Notes: generated by a model not told the origin, from the letters alone. DNA of 64,000 bases from Labia minor (GCA_963082975.1 OY720345.1:9884491-9948490); one strand, 5' to 3'; shown: positions 34,931 to 46,458, numbered from the stretch's first letter. Made by a program: numbers and translations.

Positions 34931-35150
34931 GGAGGCAGCTAGCCGAGACTGTAAAATTCAATTTAACATCAGCTGCCTCCGGCTCCAGGAACTGTCAGTT
35001 CCTGGGTCTATACATGCGGAAGGCAACGGGAAACCACCGCATTAACATTCATAAGAAAAATCATCATTGCTGGGCAGCTTCTAAGGCTATCCTAGTCATG
35101 ATGATAGCCAAACTCCGAAAGGGAGACGGCACCTTAAGAAGAAGTAAGAA
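34931..35150 (+). repeat. tRNA-type SINE-B, copy 2, box B lost
   Basis: Same head (GGAGGCAGCTAGCCGAGAC) and body (GGCAACGGGAAACCACCGC, GGCAGCTTCTAAGGCTATCC) and tail TTAAGAAGAAGTAAG, but the segment with box B is deleted just after the head, and a small insertion (GTTCCTGGGTCTATACA) lies near 35000. It could not be transcribed by its own pol III promoter. Confidence 0.8.
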
Positions 35151-35603
35151 AGAAAAATGGTCTACCTTTACAACCGGTATTGGTAGAGAAAAATTGCAAA
35201 ATGTTGGAAAGTTACTGAGATAAGTAGAAATAATGAATTTTCTTAATACGTGGGACTAATTTTAAAATTTTGAAGAACCAATTAAACAATTTTTAGAGAA
35301 AAAGCCTTAACATTCAAAAAAGGCGAAATTAGATATTTAAATATTATTATAGATATTTGTATCAGAAAATAATTAAAATGATGATATAGCATTTGTTTAG
35401 ACATCAGAATCTACAAATTACAATTTCATTAAAAAAAAACATAAAGATAATTAAGTAAATATTTTCAAAAATATATCAAACACTTTCTTATTAAAATATG
35501 TATTAATTTTTACATAAATTCATTTTTTTTACTAGAGGATGACAATGAAACTAAAATTGTGAAGCTAAGGAAGAGGATTATATTGAAAAATGAAATAGAT
35601 GTA
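35151..35603. other. AT-rich DNA, no gene seen
   Basis: No coding or repeat signal. Confidence 0.35.
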
Positions 35604-36258
35604 CGAGGTCTGTTCAAAAGAGAAGATGAATTTTTAAGTTTCTCGGGCTTTGTACATTCGATTACCGAAATTTTTTTTCTTTATGTTGGTTCATATATGT
35701 TTCTCATATGTTTACATTATCAGTCATTTTGGATTAGTAGTTTGTTTTTGACAACTGAAAAAGTTAGTCACGTTTTTGTGTGTTATTCGATTTTTTGCTT
35801 TTTTACGCATTATGAGTTCTTGCCAAGAGGTCGTACTGTTAATAAGGAATATTATGGAATTGTGGAAAAACAAATCATGGATTCTGCATCACTATAATGC
35901 ACCAGCTCACACATCATTGCTTGTTCGTGATTTTTTGGACAAAAACAACACCATAATCATGCTTCAACCACCGTATTCACCAGATTTGATTCCCTGTGAC
36001 TTTTTCCTATTTCCATAACTGAAGAGACCAATGAAAGAAAGTGTTTTGCCACAATGGATGAGATAAAGTCAGAATCGAAGAACAAGCTGATGGCCATACC
36101 GAAAAACGCATTTCAAAAGTGCTTCGACGATTGGAAAAAGCGCTGGCATGATTGCATTATATCTGAGGGGAATTACTTTGAAGGGGACAAAATGGATATG
36201 GATGAATAAATAAATATTTTTCGAAATAATTCAAAATTCACCTTTTCTTTTGATCTCG
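35604..36258 (+). mobile_element. mariner deletion derivative (655 bp)
   Basis: Flanked by TA (35602-35603, 36259-36260). Ends CGAGGTCTGTTCAAAAGAG and its diverged inverse near 36240-36258. It holds a truncated transposase: the 5' untranslated part is joined directly to the second half, so the N-terminal DNA-binding part and first catalytic Asp are gone. A relative lies at 56668-57305. Confidence 0.82.
35776..36200 (+). pseudogene. mariner transposase C-terminal half, dead
   Basis: Open to 36018: WILHHYNAPAHTSLLVRD followed by PPYSPDLIPCDFFLFP and a stop. The first motif normally reads HDNAPAH, and the catalytic Asp is Tyr here. The third Asp (PCDFF) is kept. After the stop, homology continues in another frame to the usual C-terminus (FDDWKKRWHDCI...GNYFEGDK, to about 36200). 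So three independent lesions: N-terminal loss, D-to-Y change, and stop/frameshift. Confidence 0.8.
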
Positions 36259-36948
36259 TATTTCTATTTTGTTTAACTTAAATTAAAATTTAAAAATAAC
36301 TTCCTATCGATATTTGATTCCTTCTTGTGTGGTTTATTAATTCACAAAATATAAAATTTTAAATACTGACAAGTAAATAATAATTGTTCAACAAGAGAAT
36401 TTTCGTCTTTTTAATCTCATTTATATCAAATATCCATTGTCGCATTTAGAATGAATTAAAATGGCATTGGGAATTGACAATCCTTTTTCAATCGATTAAA
36501 TTTTTATTTTTTTTTTTTATTTTCAATCAAAAAAATAATAATAATATAAATTCATCTAAAAAACATATATATATATATATATATATATGGTATAACAACA
36601 CACACATAATACTTTTTCTATTGGTTTGCAATTTCTTACTAAAATATAATATTCAAAGCGAAAAGATATCTTAAGGTATACGAATATTTGATGTGAATTT
36701 AAGATATAGATATATAAATGAGAAGTTGAATGGTTGAAAGAGAGAGAGAGAGAGAGAAAGATTGATTTGAAAATCCCATTTAAATCTTCAATTCAAAAAA
36801 GTACACTCTTTATCGGCTTACCGCCCCTAGACCTTTAAACACCGAATAAGTATATTATATTTACATACATAATCTCTAAACAAACCTGAAATCTTTCTTT
36901 AAATGCAAAATTTCCTTTTATCTTTTCCTAAACGATTTCTTTTCATTT
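36259..36948. other. AT-rich DNA, no gene seen
   Basis: TA run (36567-36588) and GA run (36739-36759). No coding signal. Confidence 0.4.
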
Positions 36949-37106
36949 TTACTATCTCGCCAGAAAATTAAATTTATTTATTTATTTATTGATGGAATTT
37001 TTTGGAAAATAAAATTTTTCTTTTTTAGATTAAAAACTAAAAAAAAACATAAAATGAAAAAAAGATTATTAATTATGTTTAATAATTTTTATTTTTATTT
37101 ATTTAT
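36949..37106 (+). repeat. H4 5' tip fused to the H4-flanking segment
   Basis: TTTTTACTATCTCGCCAGA (H4 start) is followed at once by the segment also found at 28656-28827, and then by a second, full H4. So the flanking segment is bracketed by two H4 5' ends here. Confidence 0.65.
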
Positions 37107-37707
37107 TTTTACTATCTCGCCAGAGAAAGTATTGCGATCACGAAAAATTTCGATATTGAGATTTTGATGTTTTTATACGTTTTGAAGGTTCCTGAATCAG
37201 TTTCACTAAGGTTGAGAAAAATGTCTGTGTGGGTGTGGGTGTGTGTATGTGTGTATGTATATAAACAAGATTACTCAAAAACGGTTTGAGCTAGAATAAT
37301 GAATTTGGTATTATTGAAAATTCGTAGTTTTCTATCAACTTTTGAGAAATGTAGCTCAACCGGAAGAGGGTCATTACCTACAACGTTTTGATTTTTTTTC
37401 CTCTCAAGTGATCGTAAAAATAAAGATATAGGTTTGATAGTTTTTCACATGATTAAAAATTGTATAAAACTGCTATATATAGAATTTCAGCTTGATTGAA
37501 TCGCTGAAAGTACCGGAATTAATTTTTTAACACTGCAAATCACGCGCCAACGTGGTGCCATCAACAAAGAGCCAAACATGGGCTGATTTAATAAATATTA
37601 TTTATTAATTTTAATTTATAATTAATTAAATTTAATTTAAATATAATATATCTTAATTATTCCAATTCAAATTTGCGAGATAGTCGAATGGGGACAGTCC
37701 AGCATTT
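37107..37707 (+). mobile_element. H4 repeat, full-length copy
   Basis: TTTTTACTATCTCGCCAGAG to GCGAGATAGTCGAATGGGGA...AGTCCAGC. The 3' hairpin is weakened by substitutions. Internal landmarks all present, with a (GT)n microsatellite at about 37225-37258. No ORF. Confidence 0.75.
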
Positions 37708-38160
37708 TATTTATTTATTAGGTTATTATGGTAAACTTTATCTTCGTAAAATAAAAAAAAATATTAAAATTATAAATAATAATCTATATAATTTGGTAAA
37801 ATTAAAATATATCATATATCTAGTTAAAACATACAAGATTTTATTTTATTACATTTTAGTAAAGTCTGTTATCTGTTTTTCTCAAAATACAAAATTCATT
37901 TATTTTAGCAAAGTTTGAAGTTTGAAGGATAAAATGATCGAGTTGTTTTCTATTTCTAAATCACCATCGTTTTGTTTATATGTTTTAATATAATTATAAC
38001 AAAAGTGTTTCCCATCCTCATCTCTTTCTCTTTATCATAACAATTTATTTTATTTTGTTTTTATTTAAAATAGGCAACAAAATATATTTATTTATTAATT
38101 TAAATTTATATCGATTACTCAGATTTCAATTAGGTACATGTATTTATTCTTTTCCCTTTT
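37708..38160. other. AT-rich DNA, no gene seen
   Basis: Spacer between two same-strand H4 copies. The open frame 37673-37918 starts inside H4 and is not a gene. Confidence 0.4.
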
Positions 38161-38727
38161 TACTCTGTCTCGTCAGAAAATTTTCAATGTCGAGATTTTA
38201 ATGTTTTTATACGTTTTAAAGGTTCCTGAATCATTTTCACTTAGGTTGAGAAAAATGTCTGTGTGTGTGTCGTGTGTGTATGTATGTAGAAAAGATTACG
38301 CAAAAACGGTTTGAGCTAGAATCATGAAATTTGGTATACGGGCATTATTCAAAATTCGTAGTTTTCTATCAACTTTTGAGAAATGTAATTCAACCGGAAG
38401 AGGATCATTACCTAAAACGTTTTGAATTTTTTTCCTCTAAAGTGACCGTAAGAATAACGATATATGTTTGAAAATTTTTCACATGATTAAAAATTGTATT
38501 AAACTGCTATATATAGGATTTCAGTTTGATTGAATTGCTGAAAGTACCAGAATTAATTTTTTAATACTGCAAATCACAAGCCAACACGTGAAAGAGCCAA
38601 ACAAGGACTGGTTTAATAAATATTATTTATTAATTTTAATTTATAATTAAATAAATTTAATTTACATTTAATTTAATTTAATCCAATTCAAATTGCGAGA
38701 TAGTCGAGTGAAGACACTCCAGCTTAT
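38161..38727 (+). mobile_element. H4 repeat, nearly full-length copy
   Basis: Begins TACTCTGTCTCGTCAGAAAA with a short deletion after it (the GTATTGCGATCACG stretch is lost) and ends GCGAGATAGTCGAGTGAAGA...CACTCCAGCTTA. Confidence 0.72.
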
Positions 38728-39092
38728 TTTTTATTCTTTTTGTTAGGCTCTTTTTCCACTTTGGTACTTCACTCGGGGAGGGGGGGAGGGTTGTGTAGAA
38801 CAATGTTACTTCTAGAGAGACGGTTGCTGGGTATTTTTTCAACATGTTTTTTTTGTTAGTATCGTCTTTAATCTTTTCTACTTGAACTACAGTATTTCAC
38901 TGTTGATTTTGTCATTTTGTGTTTCTAGTACCTTTAATCATCAATTTTTCATCCTTTAAATTTTTTTTGACTTGAGACTACTAAGCCTGAATAATTGGAT
39001 TTTGATACCAGTTATATCCTAGATGAATTGGGAATTGGGAATTTGACGATTATTTTATCTACTATTCGAGATTAAAGAGCATAGTTCTAGAA
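38728..39092. other. AT-rich DNA with G-run
   Basis: GGGGAGGGGGGGAGGG near 38776-38791 is a possible quadruplex. No gene seen. Confidence 0.35.
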
Positions 39093-39643
39093 CAGGGATG
39101 GCGAAACTATGACACACGTGCTATTAGTGGCCCGTTTGAAAATTTAATGGCACGGATAAAGACAAAATTATTTTTTTAATAATTGAAACGTTTTTTCAAT
39201 AGAAATGAATTAAAATTGAACAATTCACATTAAAATTACAATTTTTGAAATTTGAAGTACTGAATATTTATTTATATCTTTCTTGGTAGATTAAACCGAC
39301 AAATTGTATATTTTATTACTGAAATATCGCATGAATTCCCTCGAAGTATAAAAACCTTCATGATAAATACAGTGTATACCGTTTGGACTTCTATTAATGT
39401 CATTGCGTGTTGTTGCTGTACAAATCGCATTGTTCAAGATTTAAAAAAATTTGCATATCTTCATTCTTCAAGACCTGGAGAATCCAAATATGACTGTCAT
39501 TTTAACTGTCTGTTTGTTTGGGAGATTGTAAAGTTATAAACTCAAAATGGGGATTGGGGAGACTACAATAAAACATTACCCGAATATTCTTATAATCTAT
39601 ACTTTTAATATATGCTGTAAATTTTATCAATATTTAATAAAAA
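39093..39643 (+). mobile_element. hAT-type left terminus and unresolved interior
   Basis: CAGGGATGGCGAAACTATGA follows TTCTAGAA, a sequence matching the known hAT target preference. The expected partner terminus is not nearby; the matching inverse end is at 61031. The interior 39120-39640 has no usable frame. Extent to 39643 is arbitrary (next repeat begins). Confidence 0.5.
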
Positions 39644-40072
39644 TTAGCTGGAGTGTCTCCACTCGACTATCTCGCAATTTGAATTGGATTAAATTAAATT
39701 AAATGTAAATTAAATTTATTTAATTATAAATTATAAATTAAAATTAATAAATAATATTTATTAAATAGGCGCATGTTTCGCTCTTTGTTGATGGCACCAC
39801 GTCAGGTGTTAAAAAATTAATTCCGGTACTTTCATCGATTCAATCAAGCTGAAATTCTATATATAGCAGTTTTATAGAATTTTTAATCATGTGAAAAACT
39901 ATCAAATATATATCTTTATTTTTACGGTCATTTTAGAAGAAAAAAAAACAAAACATTGTAAGTAATGACCCTCTTCCAGTTGAGCTACATTTCTCAAAAG
40001 TTGAGAGAAAATTACAAATTTTGAATAATGCCCGTATACCAAATTTCATATGTGATTCTAGCTTAATAATTT
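39644..40072 (-). mobile_element. H4 repeat, 5'-truncated copy
   Basis: 3' end intact (TTAGCTGGAGTGTCTCCACT) and homology runs inward to the sequence for GAATCAC..ATGAAATTTGG, where it stops. Confidence 0.72.
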
Positions 40073-40545
40073 ATAATCATCAAATAAATTAAATATTTCA
40101 AACTGATTAATATAATTTGTAGTATCAACTATTGAATTTAATTTTTGGATTGAAATTATTATTAAATAAAAGAAAATCTATTGAAAATAAAGTGAAGCAT
40201 ATACTTAACGTTTTGCATATGAAACGAACCTTAAAATGCAAGAACGCTTGCCTCGTGTTTTAAAAAATTAATAACTATAATATAAATGCATCGATTGGTC
40301 TCTGTTTCTTTGTTAGACAATCCGAAAAAGGCTCTTCTTGATATTTATCGATATCTCAAGTTTAATTTGAAATTAAAAAGCTTATTTTGATCAAAAATCT
40401 ATCAAATGGTCCATTACTGGTACAGTGGTCCACGACTGGTACATTTACCTTATATTAGAAAAAATATATATTTTAAATTTCATTTTAATTTATTAGTGAT
40501 CATTGACGCACAATTTAAAGTATTATTTTTTTCATCTATCTAACA
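40073..40545. other. AT-rich DNA, no gene seen
   Basis: No coding or shared repeat signal. Confidence 0.35.
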
Positions 40546-40930
40546 TATCTATATCTCTGTGGTTCTACGGAACTCGAAAGTTCTTGGTCGTAGCAACCAG
40601 ATTTCTCCAAAAGTGTCATCCAACCCCTACCCTCTCCCATCTTTCTCACGTCCCTTCCTATACTGTCCACTCATCGCATCCTTGGTCTTCCAAAAGGATG
40701 TTTTCCAATCGGTTTACAGGACAATATATTTTTCGTCATTCTTTCCTCTCTCATGCATAGAGATCATGCAATTCCTAGTTACTTAGTATCCACCATCATG
40801 ATCCCATCTTTCTTTGGCCTATAAATGCTAAGACGAATCCTAATCTCAAATACTCTAAATCTACTCTCGTCTCTTAATTTCATAGACCATGCCTCACATC
40901 CATATAATACAACCGGAAAAATAATTGTTT
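40546..40930 (-). pseudogene. non-LTR retrotransposon 3' end, degraded (copy NL4)
   Basis: Same family as NL1: minus-strand DNA for FENRI..SIYGPKK (near 40810-40850) and the conserved end at CGAAAGTTCTTGGTCG. Frames are broken. The two plus-strand open frames across it are shadows. Confidence 0.7.
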
Positions 40931-41528
40931 TATTATTTTTTTCATATTGATTATTTATTGTATTGATCTTAATTCATTTATAAGTATGATTTATATTTTT
41001 TAATCAAATAATCAAATATTTCGTTTTTAAAATTGTTTGTTAATACTATTAAAAAAATCTCCATCAATCCCCTCCTTTCTCATTCACCCTTCCGAAATGA
41101 GTTTATTCCATTATTTAATGATGTTACAAACGAACGAGATTGATAAAAAAATACCTATAAAATACCTACAAATATAGCATTAGATATATTTATTGATTAA
41201 TCTGAGTTTTTTTTTATTAAATACTATATATTCTTCTAAACATGACTAATAAATAATGGGTAATGAATATTAAATGGAATGATGAATGATGGCCGCCTTC
41301 TTTATTCTCCTTATGACTTTTCATTATATACTATACTATATATGCCTATATCATAAAGTAGTTACATAAATAAATGAATTTGCATAATCAATATTTAAAT
41401 TTAAAAAATTAAATTAAATTTATGTATGACTAGAATTATTAATTTATATAGATCAAGTTTAAAAATACATTTCTCTTTCATAAATAAAATCTCAAAATTA
41501 TCAGTCATATAGTAATCTTTTAAATTTG
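40931..41528. other. AT-rich DNA, no gene seen
   Basis: No coding or shared repeat signal. Confidence 0.35.
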
Positions 41529-41705
41529 TATTTTTATTATCTCGCCAGAGGTAGTATTGCGATCACGAAAAATTACGATGTTTAGATTTTGAAGTTTTTA
41601 TACGTTTTGAAGGTTTCTGAATCAGTTTCACTAAGGTTGAGCAAAATGTCTGTATCTGTGCGTGTGCGTGCGGGTGTGTGTGTGTGTGTATGTATGTAGA
41701 CAAGA
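41529..41705 (+). mobile_element. H4 repeat, 5' third, fused head-to-head to the next copy
   Basis: TATTATCTCGCCAGAGGTAG through the (GT)n run to GTAGACAAGATT, then an abrupt switch to the inverse H4 3' region. Confidence 0.72.
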
Positions 41706-41911
41706 TTTGAATTGGATTAATTAACATAATATATTATATTTAAATTAAATTAAATTAATTAAATTATAAATTAAAATTAATAAATAATGTTTATTAAATC
41801 AGCGCATGTTTGGCTCTTTGTTGATGGCACCAAGTCACGTGTTGGCGCGTAAGATTTCCAGTGTTTAATTCTGGTACTTTCAGAGATTCAATCAAGCTGA
41901 AATTCTATATA

Positions 41912-42816
41912 CGAGGTAGGGTCAAAAAGTTCGCGGAATGGTCGCTTATAGTCAAGTATTTCTTAGCTGAAAGGGAAATTTTTGTTTGTGAGGTTGGCAT
42001 AACTGGTAGTGAATGTGCTTTTGAGGTTAGCAGGCAGTTGTAGTTGGTTCCGTGCGTTCGGTGTTTAATATTGTAGATCGCAGTTTCTTTCTTTCGTCGG
42101 ATTGTGCAATGTCGTCATTAGAGCAGCGTGGCAATATTAAATTCTGTGTTGCTGGAGAAATCACCCTCGGAGACTCTTGAGATGCTAAAAAAAGCATATG
42201 GAAATTCTGCGATGAAGAAAACAGCAGTTTACGAGTGGCATAAGCGTTTTCGCGACGGTCGCACAACAATTGATGATGACGTTCGGACTGGGCGGCCTTG
42301 GAGTGGAGTGATTCATTATGAATTTATTCCTGAAGGGAGAACAGTAAATAAAGAATTGTACACAGAGATCTTAAAACGGCTACGAGATGCAATTCGACAA
42401 AAACGACCTGAAATATGGGCAGAGAATGACTGGTGTTTGTTGCACGACAATGCCCCAGCACATCGATCCCTAATGGTGAAACAATACCTTGCCAAGCATA
42501 ATGTTACCACTCTGGAACATCCTCCATATTCTCCCGATCTCGCACCAGCAGATTTCTACCTGTTTCCAAGGTTAAAAATGGCATTGAAGGGACATCGTTT
42601 TGCTGATTCGTCAGAGGTGATTGAAAATGCGACGGAGCGGCTGAAGGAACTTTCAAAAAACGGCTTTCAAGAGTGTTTCCAACAATTATATGAACGGTGG
42701 AATAAATGTGTAGATGCAGGAGGAGAGTAATTTGAAGGGAAATAATGTAAGAATGTTATAAATATTTTTAATAAATTTTTAATAACCAATTCCGCGAACT
42801 TTTTGACCCTACCTCG
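41912..42816 (+). mobile_element. mariner deletion derivative (905 bp) inserted in H4
   Basis: Perfect inverted repeats of 28 bp starting CGAGGTAGGGTCAAAAAG at both ends and TA target duplications (41910-41911, 42817-42818). High identity of the ends suggests a recent insertion. A complete mariner is about 1.3 kb, so about 400 bp are missing from the gene. Could still be mobilised in trans because both ends are intact. Confidence 0.93.
42109..42730 (+). pseudogene. mariner transposase with central deletion and frameshift
   Basis: The true start is ATG 42109 (MSSLEQRGNIKFC); a frameshift near 42147 moves it into the long frame ending at TAA 42730. The apparent start at 42128 is GTG. Visible parts: helix-turn-helix N-terminus (EMLKKAYGNSAMKKTAVYEW, HKRFRDGR, DDVRTGRP), an in-frame jump into SGVIHYEFIPEGRTVN, then HDNAPAHRS (second Asp) and PPYSPDLAPADFYLFPRLK (third Asp; DD34D spacing). 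The segment with the first catalytic Asp (the GDE region) is deleted, so no activity. About 200 codons against a usual 345 or so. Confidence 0.9.
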
Positions 42817-43179
42817 TATAGCAGTTTTATACAATTTTTAATCATGTGAAAAACTATCAAATATATATCTTTATTTTTACGGTCATTTTAGAAGAAAAAA
42901 AAATCAAAACGTTGTAAGTAATGATCCTCTTCCAGTTGAGCTACATTTCTCAAAAGTTGAGAGAAAACTACAAATTTTGAATAATGCCCATGTACCAAAT
43001 TTCATTATTCTAACTCAAACCGTTTTTGCGTAATCTTGTCTACATACACCCACAAACAGATATTTTTCTCAACCTTCGTGAAAATGATTCAGGAACCTTC
43101 AAAACGTATAAAAACATCAAAATCTCGACATCGAAAATTTTCATGATCGCAATACTATCTCTGGCGAAATAGTAAAAAG

Positions 43180-44294
43180 ACAGTCATTTACGTCGCTAAA
43201 AAGAAACCATAAAATATACACAAAAGCTGTACAGTGTTGTCATTCTTGGACAAAAGTCCGAAAATAGAGATATTTTCTTGAAAAGCATCGACAAGTAACT
43301 TTAACCAATTAAGGAAATCCACAGATTCTTTGATTCATTGCAATATCGCTTCTTGATCTTCTGTTTCTATATCTCAAGTAATTTACATCAGAAGCAAGTC
43401 GCATTGGAAGCAAAATTATATTCATACCCACTTTTGTTCACAGAGAATATCATTTTTTTCCAAACTATATTAAATGAATTTTTAATTGATATGTACACAA
43501 AAATTGAGTCTTAAAGATCAAATTTTGGAAATTCACTATAACGACACAAATTTAAGGGGAAAAAAAATAAAAACTCGTGGAGTGAATTTTTATTCTTCAC
43601 ATTTCTTCTATTATACCATTTAATTTCTCATTTCAAACCCATCAAATTTTCAACAAAGCTCCTCCTCGCAATGATAATTCTTTTCTGAGGAACAGACGAT
43701 ACCAAAATTTAATATAATTTTATCATTTTTATAATTATTATTATCGGTTTCTATTGCTTGTTATGACTTTGAAGTCCTAAAGATTAAATTAAAATAATAA
43801 TAATAATAATATTTTATGTTGAATGTATAGAGTTCATTTATATAAGATTTAGAATAAGAAAGAACATGCAATATTAATGAAGAAATTCTTCTCCTGGGAT
43901 AAAAAGGGTAGAAATTTCCTTGTCGCTATCGTCTCTCATCATTCCTTTCTTCCCATTAATTCAGTCCCCAATCGTGACTTTCGTCTCTGGATGTTTTTTT
44001 TTTTTATTTTTTATTCCCCTTTTTTCCTCTCTGCTTTTTTTCTTTCATTCCTTACGTTTTTTCTTCTCTCTCTCTCTCTCTCTCTCACACATTTTAATCT
44101 TTTCTTTTTTGAATCCCAGTATACCTTCTTTACTCTCTTGGGACAATCGACTTCAAAAAAAAGTCATCACCTGATTTCTAATTACTTTTAATTTATTTTT
44201 TTTTCCTTTTTAAAACATATGTAATTCTCTAAATATATATGCAAGTAACAAATTTAGTAAAATAATATTAGTAGTACCTAAAAAAATATTATTA
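43180..44294. other. AT-rich DNA, no gene seen
   Basis: Poly-T and (TC)n (44066-44086) stretches; open frames here are F/L/S low complexity. Confidence 0.4.
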
Positions 44295-44997
44295 CGAGGG
44301 CAATTCACAAAGTAGGTTACGTTTTGGAATTAAGACAAAACTAGTACAGAAAAATGTTTTTTATTATATACATTGGAAAGAGCAACTAAAATACTATTTT
44401 TCTACATAATCGTCAAAAAAGTGGAGACATTTATCGTGGCGATGAACGGGCTTCGAAATTCCATCCGCCGCCTGTGTTTGCAAACACTTTCGTGGTTTTT
44501 TGGAAGAATGTGTCTGCCCCCACTCCATAGACTGCAATTTTGTCTCACACGTCACGTGTTTCACCCAAGTCTCGTCTCCCGTTACGATTCGATCAAGGAA
44601 TGAATATTATTATGGTACTCGTAGGCCTCCAAAAATAACAAAGAGGCAGCCATTCGCTGACCATTGTGATGGTCTGTCAGAGGCTTTGGTACCCACCTGG
44701 CACAAAACTTATGGTAGCTTAACTTTTAAGAAACAATTTCGTACAATAAAGTGCGTGAAATTTGCGGAAAAGTGAATGAAAGTTCGATTATGGTAAAACG
44801 ATGGTTTTCTCTAACAGGCGGCGGATTTCTATGAGGAAGGAATTTCGAAGCTAAATAGATAAATATCTCCACTTTTTTGGCGATTATCTAGAAAAATAGT
44901 ATTTTAGTTGCTCTTTCCAATGTGTAGAATAAAAAACATTTTTCTGTACTAGTTTTGTCTTAATTCCAAAACGTAACTACTTTATGAATTGCCATCG
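44295..44997 (-). mobile_element. mariner-derived element with about 145-190 bp inverted arms
   Basis: TA-flanked (44293-44294, 44998-44999). Left arm from CGAGGGCAATTCACAAAGTA and right arm from its inverse (GAATTGCCATCG) match for about 145 bp, then resume in part (TTCGAAATTCC, ATCCGCCGCCTG). Between them the minus strand encodes VTGDETWVKHVTCETK and QSMEWGQTHSSKKP, the first catalytic Asp region of a mariner transposase. The rest of the gene is missing or broken. Plus-strand frames are shadows. Confidence 0.8.
44455..44610 (-). pseudogene. mariner transposase fragment (first catalytic Asp region)
   Basis: Minus-strand reading VTGDETWVKHVT...QSMEWGQTHSSKKPRK. It retains the GDETW motif but is cut off on both sides by the element's arms. 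The frame upstream breaks near 44610. Confidence 0.75.
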
Positions 44998-45543
44998 TAT
45001 TTTTTGTTTTTTTTTATTTAATTAAGAAAATTCAAGCATTCGATTGTCAATTTTATATTAATTTTATAAAACATTCTATATTGTATTACTAATAATGTCT
45101 ATTCAATTAAAAGAAGCAAGTAAGTAGATATTTGTGTGGTTATTTATGACTGCAAAGGCAAACGTCACTCGAACTACAGCTATGCTGGTTGCCTACCCAT
45201 CCATGTGTTTGATATTTACTTCATTTATGAATCTGCCAGTCCATTAAACCATTACCAAATTAAACATAATAAAGAATTGATGTTTTGGAATTGACGAATT
45301 ATTTTAGAACATCTATCTATCTATTTATATACATGCCAGTTTTAATCCCATAAATTTCTAGTGTAGAAATAGCAACAATTCTTAAATGTATATTAAAAAA
45401 CATTCACTGTAGGTTTCAATTAATCAAGATAGAAATGATCATGATTTATAATACTTCTTTCTCCAACGATACAAAAAAGTTCAGTAATAATTATTGAGTC
45501 TAAAGAAATTCTCAAAGTTCAATTTATTATTATAGTTTCAAAG
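44998..45543. other. AT-rich DNA, no gene seen
   Basis: A moderately GC patch at 45150-45220 has no long frame. Confidence 0.35.
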
Positions 45544-45560
45544 TTTAATAATTATATATA

Positions 45561-45823
45561 AAAAAAAACCTCTGACTTTGCCTATCAAGCCGGTTATATC
45601 AATGAGGTGTCCTATGATCAGTAGAATGGGTCCTCTCAACCTTTACCTTGATTTTCTTGATCGGAAGCGCTATCAACTAGCTTTTCCCCAATGTTGTTCC
45701 CGGAGGCTGTGTTGACTCCGTCCCATAAACCCCAGTTAAGGAAATTCCCTTGCCAGGCCTGGGACTTGAACCCGGGACCATGTGAATGTGAGGCAGGTTC
45801 ACTACCCACACACCCAATGACGC
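45561..45823 (-). repeat. tRNA-type SINE-A, copy 3
   Basis: Full copy on the minus strand: head GCGTCATTGGGTGTGTGG, box B GGTTCAAGTCC (45762-45772), body and T-run tail. Flanked by TTTAATAATTATAT (from 45544 and 45827-45840), a 14-bp or longer target duplication. Confidence 0.87.
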
Positions 45824-45840
45824 TTTTTTAATAATTATAT

Positions 45841-46424
45841 ATTCTAATAAATACGAAAGCTGCCTTCATGAACTTAGACCCTAAAAAAGTTGAAAGAGTA
45901 AATCAATAAAGAATATATTTTTAAAATTTGAATGGTTAAATGGATGTGTTGTTTTGTTTAAAGATGTTTATGTGTATGTTTTTAAATTATAGATCAATTG
46001 TAAATACATTTATAGTATATGGAGGTAACCAATTTCATTTCGATCCATTAAATCATTTTAAATTATTTAAAAGTAAGTTTATATTTGTATTATATTACTA
46101 GTATATAGTATAAATGTGGGTTGTTTTATTACTTTGACCTAGTTTTGTAAACCCAGTGAATCTTTTAACATTGTTTTTGTTATTCAGAATAATAACTTTT
46201 TAGGAAAAACAAAAAGTGCCTAAATGTTTTGTTAATTTATTCTATATGTAACGCTAATGTAAACGAGAATGTTATAATATCTAATGTGAATCGTATCTCA
46301 TCACAAATTAGATATGAAATTTTATAGATCTACAATAGATATACTGTAATAATGAAAAACCTTTACAATTTACATTTTATTTCATTCTCTCCCTCTTCAA
46401 ACTCTTATTATTCTATTATTATTA

Positions 46425-46458
<34 letters not shown>

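Larger units (their letters stand above)
41706..43179 (-). mobile_element. H4 repeat, minus copy lacking its 3' tip, split by a mariner
   Basis: Runs from TGAATTGGATTAATTAACAT to GGCGAAATAGTAAAAA. The mariner 41912-42816 lies inside. With the preceding segment, the 41529-43179 block has H4 5' ends at both outer edges. Confidence 0.75.

Noticed and set aside
44373..44775. Plus-strand frames of 76 and 91 codons
   Set aside because: They are antisense to the GDETW-type mariner fragment and run into an inverted arm.
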